Source of the DNA: Cystobacter fuscus
GTDB taxonomy: Bacteria > Myxococcota > Myxococcia > Myxococcales > Myxococcaceae
NCBI RefSeq assembly: GCF_002305875.1
Contig: NZ_CP022098.1
Span: 8,618,001 to 8,682,000, forward strand
Direction of reading: 5' to 3'
DNA length: 64,000 nt
Below are positions 50,945 to 60,995 of this stretch, piece after piece. Each line of letters starts with the position of its first letter. Position 1 is the stretch's first letter. The notes below the pieces were generated by a model, which saw only the letters and a list, made by a program, of their open reading frames with translations, did not search any database and was not told the origin of the DNA. The translations under genes and the position numbers were made by a program.

Positions 50945-51103
50945 TGGGTGCCCCCCAGGGTGTTCGGGCGGGCATATACCTGGACCGGGTGGGGAAGGCA
51001 ACTCCCGGAGAGTCAGAAAATCCCTGAAAAACCCCCACGAGGCGTGAAAGGAGGACGGACAGGCGTTCCTTGCCAAGGGGGTCACGGCCCTTACGTTGAA
51101 GAC

Positions 51104-53707
51104 ATGCGACTCGACAAGTATACGGTGAAGGCCCAGGAGGCCATCCAGGAAGGTCAGTCTCTGGCCCGGCGTGCCGACAACCCGGACTACGAGCCGGAGC
51201 ATCTCGCGGCGGCGTTGCTCGAACAGAAGGACGGCATCGTCGAGCCCCTGCTGCGCAAGATCGGCGTGGACGTGAAGCTCTTCGCGTCCCGGCTGGGCGA
51301 GGCGCTCCAGAAGCTGCCCCGCATGCAGGGAGGCGAGAGCGCGGTGGTGCGCCAGCGCCTGGCCAAGGTTTTCGACAAGGCGGAGGACGAGGCGAAGTCC
51401 CTCAAGGATGACTTCGTCTCCAGCGAGCACCTGCTGCTCGCCCTCACGCAGGACAAGGGGAACGTGGGCGAGGTGCTCAAGTCCTCCGGGGTGACGCGCG
51501 AGCGCGTCCTGTCCAGCATCAAGGAGGTGCGCGGTTCGGCCCGGGTGACGAGCCAGGACGCCGAGTCCACCTACCAGGCGCTGGAGAAGTACGGGCGCGA
51601 TCTGACGGAGGCGGCCCGCTCCGGGAAGCTGGATCCCGTCATCGGCCGCGACGAGGAGATCCGCCGCTGCATCCAGGTGCTCAGCCGGCGCACGAAGAAC
51701 AACCCGGTGCTCATCGGCGAGCCGGGCGTGGGCAAGACGGCCATCGCCGAGGGGCTCGCGCGGCGCATCGTCGACGGCGACGTGCCCGAGGGACTCAAGA
51801 ACAAGCGGCTGGTGACGCTGGACCTGGGCAGCATGGTGGCCGGCGCCAAGTTCCGCGGTGAGTTCGAGGAGCGCCTCAAGGCGGTGCTCAAGGAAGTGGC
51901 CGACTCGGCCGGGGAGATCATCCTCTTCATCGACGAGCTGCACACCCTGGTGGGCGCCGGCAAGGCCGAGGGCTCCATGGACGCGGGCAACATGCTCAAG
52001 CCGGCGCTCGCGCGCGGTGAGCTGCACTGCCTGGGCGCCACCACGCTCGACGAGTACCGCAAGCACATCGAAAAGGACGCGGCGCTCGAGCGGCGCTTCC
52101 AGCCGGTGATGGTGGGCGAGCCCACGGTGCACGACACCATCAGCATCCTGCGTGGCCTCAAGGAGCGCTACGAGGTGCACCACGGCGTGCGCATCCAGGA
52201 CTCGGCCCTCGTGGCGGCGGCGACGCTGTCCAACCGCTACATCTCCGACCGCTTCCTGCCCGACAAGGCCATCGATCTCGTGGACGAGGCGTGCAGCCGC
52301 CTGCGCATCGAGATCGACTCCATGCCCACGGAGATCGACGACATCCGCCGCAAGATGACCCAGCTGGAGATCGAGCGCGAGGGCCTGCGCAAGGAGACGG
52401 ATCCCCACTCGAAGGAGCGGCTCTCGAAGATCGAACAGGAGCTGGCCAACCTCAGCGAGAACTTCACCGCGCTCAAGGCCCACTGGGACTCGGAGAAGAA
52501 GGCCATCGCCAGCATCCGCGAGAAGAAGGAGAAGCTCGAGAAGGCCAAGAACGATCAGGCCGCGGCCGAGCGCCAGGGCGACTTCAACAAGGCCGCCGAG
52601 GTGAAGTACGGCCTCATCCCCTCCCTGGAGAAGGAGATCGCCCAGGGCAACGCGCAGATGGCCGAGCTCCAGAAGAGCCACAAGTTCCTCAAGGAGGAAG
52701 TGGACGCGGAGGACATCGCGCAGGTGGTGGCCAAGTGGACCCACATCCCCGTCTCCAAGCTCCTGGAGGGCGAGGTGCAGAAGCTCATCCACATGGAGGA
52801 CCGGCTCGCCCAGCGCGTCATCGGTCAGCGCAGCGCCATCGAGGCGGTGAGCAACGCCGTGCGCCGCGCGCGCTCGGGCCTGCAGGATCCCAACCGCCCC
52901 ATCGGCTCGTTCATCTTCCTGGGCCCCACGGGCGTGGGCAAGACGGAGACGGCCAAGGCGCTCGCGGAGTTCCTCTTCGATGACGACACCGCCATGGTGC
53001 GCATCGACATGTCCGAGTACATGGAGAAGCACTCCGTGGCCCGCCTGGTGGGCGCGCCTCCGGGCTACGTCGGCTACGACGAGGGTGGCCAGCTCACCGA
53101 GGCCGTGCGCCGCCGTCCGTACACCGTCATCCTCTTCGACGAGATCGAGAAGGCCCACCCGGACGTCTTCAACATCCTGCTGCAACTGCTCGACGAGGGC
53201 CGGCTGACGGACAGCCAGGGGCGCACCGTGGACTTCAAGAACACGGTGCTCATCATGACGAGCAACATCGGCTCGCAGGCGCTGCAGGACGGCATGGCGG
53301 GCAAGGACGAGCTGGACGAGCGCACGCGCGAGGACGTGCTGGGCATCCTGCGCCAGCACTTCCGCCCGGAGTTCCTCAACCGCGTGGACGAGATCATCCT
53401 CTTCGAGCCGCTGCGCAAGCGCGACATCCAGCGCATCGTGGACATCCAGGTGGGGCGCCTGCAGAAGCTGCTCGCGGACAAGCGGCTCACCCTGTCGCTC
53501 ACGGACAAGGCCGCGGCGGTGCTCGCCGAGCGCGGCTACGATCCGGTGTACGGAGCGCGTCCGCTCAAGCGCGCCATCCAGAAGCACCTGATGGATCCGC
53601 TGGCGCGCAAGGTGCTCGGCGGCGACTACTCTCCCGGGGAGCACATCCTCGTGGACGCGGACAAGGACGGCCTGACCTTCGGCAAGGGCGAAGCGAAGGC
53701 GGCCTGA
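51104..53707 (+). CDS. clpB: ClpB disaggregase
   Basis: 867 residues. N domain (1-150), AAA1 with Walker [14 protein letters not shown] and Walker [15 protein letters not shown] (about 200-345), the M-domain coiled coil (about 410-530), and AAA2 with [14 protein letters not shown], Walker [12 protein letters not shown] and a closing [13 protein letters not shown]. It rescues aggregated proteins with DnaK. The ATG at 51104 is chosen by comparison to known starts; the open frame extends further upstream without similarity. No clear sigma-32 promoter was found. Confidence 0.96.
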   Translation: MRLDKYTVKAQEAIQEGQSLARRADNPDYEPEHLAAALLEQKDGIVEPLLRKIGVDVKLFASRLGEALQKLPRMQGGESAVVRQRLAKVFDKAEDEAKSLKDDFVSSEHLLLALTQDKGNVGEVLKSSGVTRERVLSSIKEVRGSARVTSQDAESTYQALEKYGRDLTEAARSGKLDPVIGRDEEIRRCIQVLSRRTKNNPVLIGEPGVGKTAIAEGLARRIVDGDVPEGLKNKRLVTLDLGSMVAGAKFRGEFEERLKAVLKEVADSAGEIILFIDELHTLVGAGKAEGSMDAGNMLKPALARGELHCLGATTLDEYRKHIEKDAALERRFQPVMVGEPTVHDTISILRGLKERYEVHHGVRIQDSALVAAATLSNRYISDRFLPDKAIDLVDEACSRLRIEIDSMPTEIDDIRRKMTQLEIEREGLRKETDPHSKERLSKIEQELANLSENFTALKAHWDSEKKAIASIREKKEKLEKAKNDQAAAERQGDFNKAAEVKYGLIPSLEKEIAQGNAQMAELQKSHKFLKEEVDAEDIAQVVAKWTHIPVSKLLEGEVQKLIHMEDRLAQRVIGQRSAIEAVSNAVRRARSGLQDPNRPIGSFIFLGPTGVGKTETAKALAEFLFDDDTAMVRIDMSEYMEKHSVARLVGAPPGYVGYDEGGQLTEAVRRRPYTVILFDEIEKAHPDVFNILLQLLDEGRLTDSQGRTVDFKNTVLIMTSNIGSQALQDGMAGKDELDERTREDVLGILRQHFRPEFLNRVDEIILFEPLRKRDIQRIVDIQVGRLQKLLADKRLTLSLTDKAAAVLAERGYDPVYGARPLKRAIQKHLMDPLARKVLGGDYSPGEHILVDADKDGLTFGKGEAKAA

Positions 53708-53738
53708 GCCCCGGGCGCTCGTCCCGGGCGCCCTTCCC

Positions 53739-53771
53739 CGCCCCGCACGGTGCTCGCACCGTGTGGGGCGG
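53739..53771. terminator. Strong hairpin between clpB and the permease gene
   Basis: CGCCCCGCACGGTG, loop ctcg, CACCGTGtGGGGCG form a stem of about 14 bp with a G-T pair between convergent clpB (ends 53707) and malG-like (ends 53780). A short T run (gtttct) follows. Confidence 0.75.
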
Positions 53772-53779
53772 AGCCGTTT

Positions 53780-54616
53780 CTAGCCCTTGACGGCTCCCGC
53801 CATGAGGCCGGAGACGATGCTGCGCTGGAAGATGAGCACCAGGACGATGAGCGGCACCGTCACGATGACGGATGCCGCCATGATGAGGCCCCAGGGCGAC
53901 TCGAACTGGCTGGCGCCACTCATCAGCGCGATGGCCACCGGCACCGTGCGCGATTCCTGATCCATCGTGAACGTCAGCGCGAAGATGAACTCGTTCCACG
54001 CCGCGATGAAGGCGAGCAGGCCCGTCGTCACCAGCGCCGGCCGCAGGAGCGGCAGGAAGACGTGCATGCAGACGACCCAGGGCGTGGCGCCATCCACCAC
54101 CGCCGCCTCCTCCAGCTCCTTGGGCAGCTCGCGCATGAACGTCGTCAACACCCACACGGTGAACGGCAACGTGAAGAGCATGTATGACAGCGTCAGCCCA
54201 GGCAGCTTGTTGTATAGCCCCAGGGCGCGGATGAGTTCGAACATGCCGGAGAGCACCGCGATCTGCGGGAACATCGACACGCCGAGGATCATCAGCATGA
54301 GCGGGGTGCGCCCCCGGAAGCGGATGCGCGCCAGGGCGAAGGCGGCGGTGATCGCCAGGAAGAGCGACACGATCACCACCGAGCTGGCCACCAGCACCGA
54401 GTTGAGCAGGTTGCGGCCAAAGGGCTGCTCGGTGAAGACCGCGACGTAGTTGTGCCACGCCGGCTTCTTGGGCCACCACTCCACCTGGAAGAGCGCGCTG
54501 CCCTCCTTGAGCGACGACACCACCGCCCAATAGAAGGGGAAGAGCGTGTAGAAGGTGATGACCGTCACCAACACCCCGAACGCGATCCGCTTCAACCACC
54601 CCAGGGCCGGGCTCAT
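53780..54616 (-). CDS. Sugar ABC transporter permease, MalG type
   Basis: 278 residues. Six membrane helices and the EAA loop [16 protein letters not shown] for contact with the ATPase. Family signature and short C-terminal end as in MalG (AGAVKG). It begins within the malF-like gene (4-bp overlap). Imports a sugar, probably a disaccharide or oligosaccharide, with its partner permease; neither a binding protein nor an ATPase is present in this window. Confidence 0.9.
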   Translation of the reverse strand: MSPALGWLKRIAFGVLVTVITFYTLFPFYWAVVSSLKEGSALFQVEWWPKKPAWHNYVAVFTEQPFGRNLLNSVLVASSVVIVSLFLAITAAFALARIRFRGRTPLMLMILGVSMFPQIAVLSGMFELIRALGLYNKLPGLTLSYMLFTLPFTVWVLTTFMRELPKELEEAAVVDGATPWVVCMHVFLPLLRPALVTTGLLAFIAAWNEFIFALTFTMDQESRTVPVAIALMSGASQFESPWGLIMAASVIVTVPLIVLVLIFQRSIVSGLMAGAVKG

Positions 54617-55566
54617 GCGGCCTCCTGAATCACCGCGTCACGGCCCAGCACCATGTAGATGATGGTGAAGAGCGCAATGAGCGCGAAGAGCAGCGTCGCC
54701 GCCGCCGCTCCCGGCCCCAGATCCTGGAACTCGAACATCTGCTGCCGGGCATAGACGGCCATGGACATGGACTCGGCGCTGTTGCTCGTGAGCACGTAGA
54801 ACAGATCGAACACCCGCAGGGCGTCGAGCACGCGGAAGATGATGGCCACCAGCATCGGCCCCCGGATGAGCGGCAGGGTAATCCGGAAGAAGACGAGCAC
54901 CGGGTGGGCCCCGTCCAGGCGCGCCGCCTCGTAGAGCTCGTCCGGCAGCATCTGCAGCGCCGCGAGCAGGAGCAGCGTCATGAACGGCGTCGTCTTCCAC
55001 ACGTCCACCGCGATGATGGCGGCCATGGACAGATCCGGATCCACCGTCCAGGCGATGGGCTCGGAAATCAATCCGACGTACAGAAACATCTCGTTGATGA
55101 CGCCGTACTGGTCGTTGAACATCCACCCCCACATCTTCGCGGACACCACCGTGGGAATGGCCCACGGCACCAACACCGCCGCCCGCAACACGCCCCGACC
55201 CCGGAAGCGGCTGTTGAGCGTGAGCGCGATGATCATCCCCAGCACCGTCTCCAGCGTCACGGAGACCCCGGTGAACAGGAACGTGTTGCGCACCGAGCGC
55301 CACCAGCTCTCATCCTCCATGACCACGACGAAGTTCTCCAGGCCGACGAACTCGGGTGGCTCGTTGGCGGCGAAACTGACGTTGGTGAAGGCGAACCAGA
55401 AGGTCCGCAAGAGAGGCCACCCCGCCACTCCCGCCAACACGACGAGCGTGGGCAACAGGAACAGCCACGCCGCCCGCACACGCTGCCGGGCCAGCATCGA
55501 ACTCGGGCTCGGCGCGGAGCCCTCGGAGGTTGGAAGGGTTGATGCCTTTGTGCCGCTGTCCGCCAT
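54613..55566 (-). CDS. Sugar ABC transporter permease, MalF type
   Basis: 317 residues. Six hydrophobic spans; first (about 30-50), then [19 protein letters not shown], and the EAA-type loop [14 protein letters not shown]. The ATG at 55566 (MADSGTK) follows a gagggg site; a TTG at 55575 is in frame. It forms the heteromeric channel with the MalG-type permease. The first gene on its strand, divergent from the LamB-like porin by 474 bp. Confidence 0.9.
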   Translation of the reverse strand: MADSGTKASTLPTSEGSAPSPSSMLARQRVRAAWLFLLPTLVVLAGVAGWPLLRTFWFAFTNVSFAANEPPEFVGLENFVVVMEDESWWRSVRNTFLFTGVSVTLETVLGMIIALTLNSRFRGRGVLRAAVLVPWAIPTVVSAKMWGWMFNDQYGVINEMFLYVGLISEPIAWTVDPDLSMAAIIAVDVWKTTPFMTLLLLAALQMLPDELYEAARLDGAHPVLVFFRITLPLIRGPMLVAIIFRVLDALRVFDLFYVLTSNSAESMSMAVYARQQMFEFQDLGPGAAAATLLFALIALFTIIYMVLGRDAVIQEAA

Positions 55567-56040
55567 ACTCAACACGTCCCCTCGTGGATCATCAATGTTT
55601 TACAAGTCAAGAATTCAGCCATGTCGTCCCCACCGTGGCCGCCCACCGCCGCCCTTCACCGCCACGGACCATAGGACTTCAAACCAACCAAGCCCAAGCC
55701 GATGGTGCGAGCCCCACCGGCTCATCCGCAGACAGTCATGAGCGCCGGACCCGCGGACTGCCGTTGGCGGGACGAGCCGAGTCGCTCCCTCGCGCCAATG
55801 GCCTTGCTCACACGTTTCAGCCTCCGAGTCCCTGCCCTGGCCGGTACTTTCCAACAGGAAAAATGGAGCGGCGGCCCCCTGGGGCACCCTCCGCCTGTCT
55901 CGCATTCGACGCCTGCCTCCGGTGGGAAGAACGACGCGTAGCAGCATCTCTAATTTTCTCGACAAACCCAACAACTTCGGTGTCAGAGTATGTGCAGCAG
56001 AGTATGAGCTGCCCTGCGGCCCCCTTGTGAGATTGACTTT
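55567..56040. promoter_or_regulatory. Divergent control region of permease and porin genes
   Basis: 474 bp without a gene I can support. The part near the porin is A/T-richer, and AGAGTATG is repeated at 55985-55992 and 55999-56006 (14 bp apart), 35-56 bp before the porin ATG. This could be a regulator site. The middle, about 55650-55900, shows nothing I recognise. Confidence 0.35.
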
Positions 56041-57471
56041 ATGACACTTGACTTCACCCCCACCCTGTCCCGCCTCTGGCGCGTCTGTCTGATGCTGTGC
56101 GTCATCGTCCTGGCGGCGGGCTCCACATCGGCGAACGCGAGCCTCCTGTATGACCGTCTCGAGATCTCCATGTACGGCCGCATGGGCGCCGCCTGGGATC
56201 CCTCCTCGGGTCGCTACATCCAGGGACAGCGCATGAACGTGACGGGCAGCGCCATCGGCGGCCGTCTCGAGGAAGGCGACTATCTCGAGCCCGCGATCAA
56301 GCTGCACCTGCTCGCGCCGAGCACGGACACGAGCGCGCCGTACGTGGACTTCGTCATCACCCCGTCCATGTACACCCAGAACGGCCTGTTCGCCGGCGCG
56401 CTGAGCAACAACGGCGACCCGCTCGTGATCGCGCTCTTCCAGGCGTACATGGAGGCGGGCAACATCCTCGTGCCCAACCTGCGGGTGTGGGGCGGCGCCC
56501 GGTTCTACCGCGGCACGGACGTGCACATCGCGGATATCTTCTACTTCAACAACCTGTCGGGACAGGGCGGTGGCGTGATGTACGGCCCGTTGGATCTGGC
56601 CATCATCATGCAGAGCGCGAACGCCACCAGCGGCCAGTACAACTTCGACGTGAACGGCGACGGGCGCATTGGCTCGGGAGACATCCGGCGCCAGCGCACC
56701 GTGTTCGTCGCGCAGTACGTGCACAAGCTCGAGGCCGGTCACTCCTTCCACGGTCTGGCGGAGCTGCACCTGCTGCCCGCCGCCAAGGTGCGGCGGGACG
56801 ATGGCACCGAGGTCGGCCTCAACGCCGATATGGGCTGGGTGCTGGGCGCCAAGGCCCACTTCGACCTGGGCAACGGCTCCTTCAATGACATGTCCATCCG
56901 CTACGGCAGCCGTGCCGCCAGCGGCGCGCGCGGCGGTGCGCAGACGTTCTTCTCGTTCGGCGTGGCCAACGCCCAGGGCGTCTATGACGACTCCGCGGGC
57001 ATCCAGGCCGTGGATCACTTCCTCTACAACTTCGGCAACGTCTTCAGCCTCAACGCCTACGCCATCCTGCACTGGAACCAGGGTCTGCGGAACCTGACCG
57101 CGGCCGAGGGCGGGCCCGGCACCACCGTGGGCAGCGCCATGGACTTCGGCGTGGGCGCCCGCGGCGAGTACTACTTCACCGACCACCTCCACCTCATCGG
57201 CGAGGTCCACTACCAGGGCGTCAAGCAGGCCGGAATCGCTGAAGGCAACCTGGCCACGGCCCTGAAGCTGACCATCGCGCCCACCTTCGTCCCGCTCGGC
57301 GGCCGCACCATGTGGGCCCGCCCCCACTTCCGCATCTTCTACACCGCCGCCTTCTACAACGATGCCGCGGCGATCGGCCTCGTCTCGCCCTACCAGCAGG
57401 TCGTGTCCGACAACGGTCGCCCGGTGAAGGTCGGCCACTACCTGGGCACGCGCGTGGAGTGGTGGTTCTAG
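56041..57471 (+). CDS. LamB-like carbohydrate porin
   Basis: 476 residues. Signal peptide about 1-34 (CVIVLAAGSTSANA), then alternating beta strands. LamB-type features are GRMGAAWDP near the N-terminus, GGARFYRGTDVHIADIFYFN with NNLSGQGGGV, and a C-terminal EWWF ending in the aromatic residue typical of outer-membrane barrels. It probably lets maltose-type or other oligosaccharides cross the outer membrane. Its position by MalF/MalG-type permeases supports a shared substrate. The ATG at 56041 is chosen; ATGs within the signal are unlikely. Confidence 0.8.
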   Translation: MTLDFTPTLSRLWRVCLMLCVIVLAAGSTSANASLLYDRLEISMYGRMGAAWDPSSGRYIQGQRMNVTGSAIGGRLEEGDYLEPAIKLHLLAPSTDTSAPYVDFVITPSMYTQNGLFAGALSNNGDPLVIALFQAYMEAGNILVPNLRVWGGARFYRGTDVHIADIFYFNNLSGQGGGVMYGPLDLAIIMQSANATSGQYNFDVNGDGRIGSGDIRRQRTVFVAQYVHKLEAGHSFHGLAELHLLPAAKVRRDDGTEVGLNADMGWVLGAKAHFDLGNGSFNDMSIRYGSRAASGARGGAQTFFSFGVANAQGVYDDSAGIQAVDHFLYNFGNVFSLNAYAILHWNQGLRNLTAAEGGPGTTVGSAMDFGVGARGEYYFTDHLHLIGEVHYQGVKQAGIAEGNLATALKLTIAPTFVPLGGRTMWARPHFRIFYTAAFYNDAAAIGLVSPYQQVVSDNGRPVKVGHYLGTRVEWWF

Positions 57472-57487
57472 TCGTCCCCGGGAAAGG

Positions 57488-57512
57488 CTCCCACGGCACC
57501 TGACCGTGGGAG
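57488..57512 (+). terminator. First hairpin after the porin gene
   Basis: CTCCCACGG, loop cacctga, CCGTGGGAG: a perfect 9-bp stem, 16 bp after the stop. No T tract follows. Confidence 0.55.
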
Positions 57513-57523
57513 TCGCTGCCCCC

Positions 57524-57575
57524 AAGGCCCGTCTCTTCCCGGCTCCGCGAGGCGCCTCTGGAAGGGACGGGCCTT
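57524..57575. terminator. Second, long stem-loop between porin and permease genes
   Basis: AAGGCCCGTCTCTTCC (57524-57539) pairs with GGAAGGGACGGGCCTT (57560-57575) with a single wobble; the 20-nt loop can itself fold. Followed by ctgcttt. Suits termination for both convergent genes. Confidence 0.7.
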
Positions 57576-57584
57576 CTGCTTTGC

Positions 57585-58544
57585 TCAGGTGGCGCGGCCC
57601 ACGCCCGCTCGCCGCGTCAGCACCTTCTGCAACAGCACGAACGCCAGCAGCAGGCCGCCAATGGCCACGCGGGTCATCCCCGAACTCATCATTCCTTCGT
57701 ACGTGGTGATGGACGTGAGGATGAGGCCCAGCATCAACACGCCAATGAGCGTGCCGAACACCGAGCCCACCCCGCCCGCCAGCAGCGTGCCTCCAATTAC
57801 CACCGTGGCGATGGCATCGAGCTCCATCCCCACGCCTTCCAGGTGGCTGCCGCTCGACAGGTAGAAGGTGAGCGCCGCCCCGGCAAACGACGCGCAGAAG
57901 CCACTGACGGCGTAGACCGCGATCTTCGTGCGCCGCACCGGCAGGCCCATGAGCAGCGCGGCCTCCTCCCCTCCCCCGAGCGCGTAGACCTCGCGCCCGA
58001 AAGGCGTGAGCACCGCCACGTACCACCCCACCAGCACGAAGCCGAGGAACAGCACCGCCGTCACCGGCAGCGGGCCCACGCTGGCCAGGGCGATGGCGGT
58101 GTGGCGCGGGTCCGAGATGGAGATGGACTCCAGGTGGATGAGGAAGGCGAGCCCCCGGACGAAGAACATCCCCGCGAGCGTGACGATGAACGGCTTGATG
58201 CCCGTCGCGTGGACGATGGCCCCCATCACCGCGCCCAACGTGGTGCCACACACGAGCGCCGCCGCGATGGCCACGTACACGTTCCAGTGCATGTCCATCA
58301 CCAGCACGCCGATGAGCACGCTGGAAAAGGACATCACCGCCCCGACGGACAGATCGATTCCCCCCGAGAGGATGACGAACGTCATGCCCACCGCCACGAT
58401 GCCCAGCACCGCGTTGTTGGACAGGAAGTTGATGAAGACCGGCAGCGAGAAGAAGCCCTCGTAGCGCAGGGCCGCCACCGCGTAGAGCAGCACGTAGACG
58501 AGCGCTCCCGCCAGCACGGTGATGTGTTTGCGCACGAAGTTCAT
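57585..58544 (-). CDS. yjfF: Furanose ABC transporter permease, YjfF-like
   Basis: 319 residues. Multiple helices of the ribose/YjfF permease type (VGMTFVILSGGIDLSVGAVM, the common signature; LDAIATVVIGGTLLAGGVGS near the end). The ATG at 58544 overlaps the ytfT stop by 4 bp. It is the last gene of the GH43-ytfQ-ytfR-ytfT-yjfF run. With YtfT it makes the inner-membrane channel. Symbol by order and similarity with E. coli. Confidence 0.85.
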   Translation of the reverse strand: MNFVRKHITVLAGALVYVLLYAVAALRYEGFFSLPVFINFLSNNAVLGIVAVGMTFVILSGGIDLSVGAVMSFSSVLIGVLVMDMHWNVYVAIAAALVCGTTLGAVMGAIVHATGIKPFIVTLAGMFFVRGLAFLIHLESISISDPRHTAIALASVGPLPVTAVLFLGFVLVGWYVAVLTPFGREVYALGGGEEAALLMGLPVRRTKIAVYAVSGFCASFAGAALTFYLSSGSHLEGVGMELDAIATVVIGGTLLAGGVGSVFGTLIGVLMLGLILTSITTYEGMMSSGMTRVAIGGLLLAFVLLQKVLTRRAGVGRAT

Positions 58545-59521
58545 GCGGCCTCCGCGGACCGGAAGCGGCGCGCCAGCCGCTCGAAGGCGGGCGTCTGCAT
58601 GAAGCACACGGACAGCGCCACCGCGGCCTTGATGATGAGCGTGTGCTCGGTGATGACCCCGCGCATCTGGAGCATGGTGGTGAGCGTCTGGATGAAGGTG
58701 GCCCCGATGAGCGAGCCCACCAGGTTGGCCCTCCCTCCCGTCAGGCTCGTGCCGCCCAGCACGACGGCGAGAATGGCATCCAACTCCAGGTAGAGCCCGG
58801 CGTTGGCCACGTCCGCCTCCTTGATGTCCGCCGCGGCGATGAGTCCGGCGAGCCCCGCGCACAGGGAACACGTCATGTGCGCCACCAGCCGGATGACATG
58901 CACCCGCAGGCCACACAACCTCGCGGCACGCGGGTTGCTCCCCATCGCCTCGAGGTAGAGCCCCGCCGCGGTCCGGGTCAGCATCAGCCCCACGAGCAGC
59001 GCCAGCGCCGCGACGAGGAAGATGGGAAACGGCAGGCCCAGCACCGTCCCATTGCCGATGAACTCGAAGGCCGGCACCTCGAAGCGGATCTTCTGATCAT
59101 GGGTGAGCGCCTGCGCGAGCCCCCGCCCCATCACCAGCATCACCAGCGTCACGATGATGGGCTGGATGCCTCCATAGGCGACGAGCGCCCCGTTGAAGGC
59201 CCCCACCCCCACGGCCAGGGCCAGGGCGGCCAGCACCGCCACGGGCACCGACTGCCCCTGCTCCGTCATCAGCAGCGCCGCGACCGCGCCCGACAGCGCC
59301 ATCACCGAGCCGACCGACAGATCGATTCCCCCCAGGGCGATGACCAGCGTCATCCCCACGGACAGGAGCATGACGGGGGCTCCGTTCTGGAAGATGTCCA
59401 CGAGCGTGCCGAAGAGCCGGCCGTCGCGCAGCTCCAGCCGCGCGAAGCCCGGGGTGAACAACAGATTGAAGACGAGCAGCGCCGCGAGCGCCACCCAGGG
59501 CCAGAAGTTCCTAGCGCGCAT
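58541..59521 (-). CDS. ytfT: Furanose ABC transporter permease, YtfT-like
   Basis: 326 residues. Signature VGMTLVIALGGIDLSVGSVM, about eight to ten helices, and YLELDAILAVVLGGTSLTGGRAN typical of the sugar-import permeases of this group. Its start overlaps the ytfR stop by 11 bp. Pairs with YjfF. Confidence 0.88.
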   Translation of the reverse strand: MRARNFWPWVALAALLVFNLLFTPGFARLELRDGRLFGTLVDIFQNGAPVMLLSVGMTLVIALGGIDLSVGSVMALSGAVAALLMTEQGQSVPVAVLAALALAVGVGAFNGALVAYGGIQPIIVTLVMLVMGRGLAQALTHDQKIRFEVPAFEFIGNGTVLGLPFPIFLVAALALLVGLMLTRTAAGLYLEAMGSNPRAARLCGLRVHVIRLVAHMTCSLCAGLAGLIAAADIKEADVANAGLYLELDAILAVVLGGTSLTGGRANLVGSLIGATFIQTLTTMLQMRGVITEHTLIIKAAVALSVCFMQTPAFERLARRFRSAEAA

Positions 59522-60995
59522 CGGTGTCCTCGCTGGCGATCATCTTCATGACCTCTGGAAGCGTCGTGCGCGACAGCTCCCCCACCTTCTTGCGATCCCG
59601 GAACACGGCGATGCGATGAGACAGCCGGAGCACTTCCTCCAGCGCCGCCGAGATGAAGAGCACCGCGAGTCCTTTCTGGGACAGTTGCTGGATGAGCTTC
59701 TCGATCTCCCCCTTGGCCCCCACGTCGATGCCACGCGTCGGCTCGTCGAGGATGAGCAGGCGCGGCTCGTACGCGAGCCACCGGGCGAGGATGACCTTCT
59801 GCTGATTGCCTCCGCTGAGCAGGCGGATGGGTTGCTCCACCGAGGGCGTCTTGATGCCCAGCTTCGTCACGAACTCCTGGGCGAGCTGCACCTGGCGCGC
59901 GTGCGACAGGGTGAAGCCCAGCTTGCGCTGGACGACCAGCGCGAGGTTCTCGCGCACCGACAACTCCGGGAAGATGCCCTCCGCCTTGCGATCCTCGGGC
60001 AGGAAGGCCATCCCCCGGGCAATCGCGTGGCGCGGCCCCCTCGGAGACTCCCCATTGATCGTTCCGCTCCGGGCATGGTCGGCGCCGAACAACAGACGCG
60101 CGGCCTCCGTGCGGCCCGAGCCCAACAACCCCGCGAAGCCCACCACCTCGCCCTCGTGCAACGTCAGATCGAACGCGGGCACGCCCCGGCGCTCCAGGCC
60201 CCGAGCCTCGACGACCACCGGCCGCTGGGCCGGCCCATGCTCGTGCAGCGCGGGCTCCACTTCCTCGGGCACCTTGCCCAGCATGTGCGAGACCAGATCC
60301 AGACGCGACAGCTGGCTGGCCTCGTACGTGCCGACGTGCGTGCCGTTGCGCAGCACGGTGATGCGATCGCTCACCCGGTAGACCTGATCCAGGAAGTGGG
60401 TGACGAAGATGATGCCGAGTCCCCGCTGCTTCAGCTTCACGATGGTGTCGAGCAGCACCTCCGTCTCGTGGCTGTCGAGACTCGAGGTCGGCTCGTCCAT
60501 GATGAGCACCCGGGCACGCGTCTGCACGGCACGGGCGATCGCCACGAGCTGCTGCACGGCGGCCGACAACGTGCCCAGCGGCTGGGTGACGTCGACGTGC
60601 AGATCGAAGGTGGCGAGGATCTCCTCGGCCTGACGGCGCATGGCCCGCCAGTCGATGCCGAACCAGCGACGGGGGGCGCGGCCGAGGAACAGGTTCTCCG
60701 CCACCGTCAGGGTCGGGATGAGGCTGAGTTCCTGGTAGATGGTGCTGATGCCCTTCTTCTGGGCATCGCCTGGCGAGGTGGGATGGAAGTCACGACCCTC
60801 GAAGGTGAGGGAGCCTCCATCTCGCGCATAGACGCCGGTGAGGATCTTGATGAGCGTCGACTTGCCGGCGCCATTCTGGCCCATCAAGGAGTGGACTTCG
60901 CCCGCACGAACTTCGAGGTCCACGCCCGCCAGCGCGTGGACCCCGGGAAAACGTTTCTGGACTCCGCGAGCGACGAGGATGGGCTCAGTACTCAC
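59511..60995 (-). CDS. ytfR: Furanose ABC transporter ATP-binding protein, YtfR-like
   Basis: 494 residues with two fused nucleotide-binding domains. First: Walker A GQNGAGKST, Walker B VLIMDEPTSSLD and a signature with LSAAVQQ, which is unusual. Second: Walker A is degenerate (GLLGSGRTE), signature LSGGNQQK and Walker B LLILDEPTRGID. The fused layout and asymmetric loops are normal for RbsA/MglA/YtfR-type proteins. The start overlaps the ytfQ stop by 11 bp. Drives import. Confidence 0.93.
   Translation of the reverse strand: MSTEPILVARGVQKRFPGVHALAGVDLEVRAGEVHSLMGQNGAGKSTLIKILTGVYARDGGSLTFEGRDFHPTSPGDAQKKGISTIYQELSLIPTLTVAENLFLGRAPRRWFGIDWRAMRRQAEEILATFDLHVDVTQPLGTLSAAVQQLVAIARAVQTRARVLIMDEPTSSLDSHETEVLLDTIVKLKQRGLGIIFVTHFLDQVYRVSDRITVLRNGTHVGTYEASQLSRLDLVSHMLGKVPEEVEPALHEHGPAQRPVVVEARGLERRGVPAFDLTLHEGEVVGFAGLLGSGRTEAARLLFGADHARSGTINGESPRGPRHAIARGMAFLPEDRKAEGIFPELSVRENLALVVQRKLGFTLSHARQVQLAQEFVTKLGIKTPSVEQPIRLLSGGNQQKVILARWLAYEPRLLILDEPTRGIDVGAKGEIEKLIQQLSQKGLAVLFISAALEEVLRLSHRIAVFRDRKKVGELSRTTLPEVMKMIASEDTDAR

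Noticed and set aside
51069-51094. Heat-shock sigma-32-like promoter before clpB (CTTGCC, CCCTTAC)
   Set aside because: The match is weak, and the -10-like box is only about 10 bp from the ATG, which leaves no room for a leader.
50945-53644. Long minus-strand open frame antiparallel to clpB
   Set aside because: It is a mirror of clpB codons in high-GC DNA; only its C-terminal part (50384-50944) has protein character independent of clpB.
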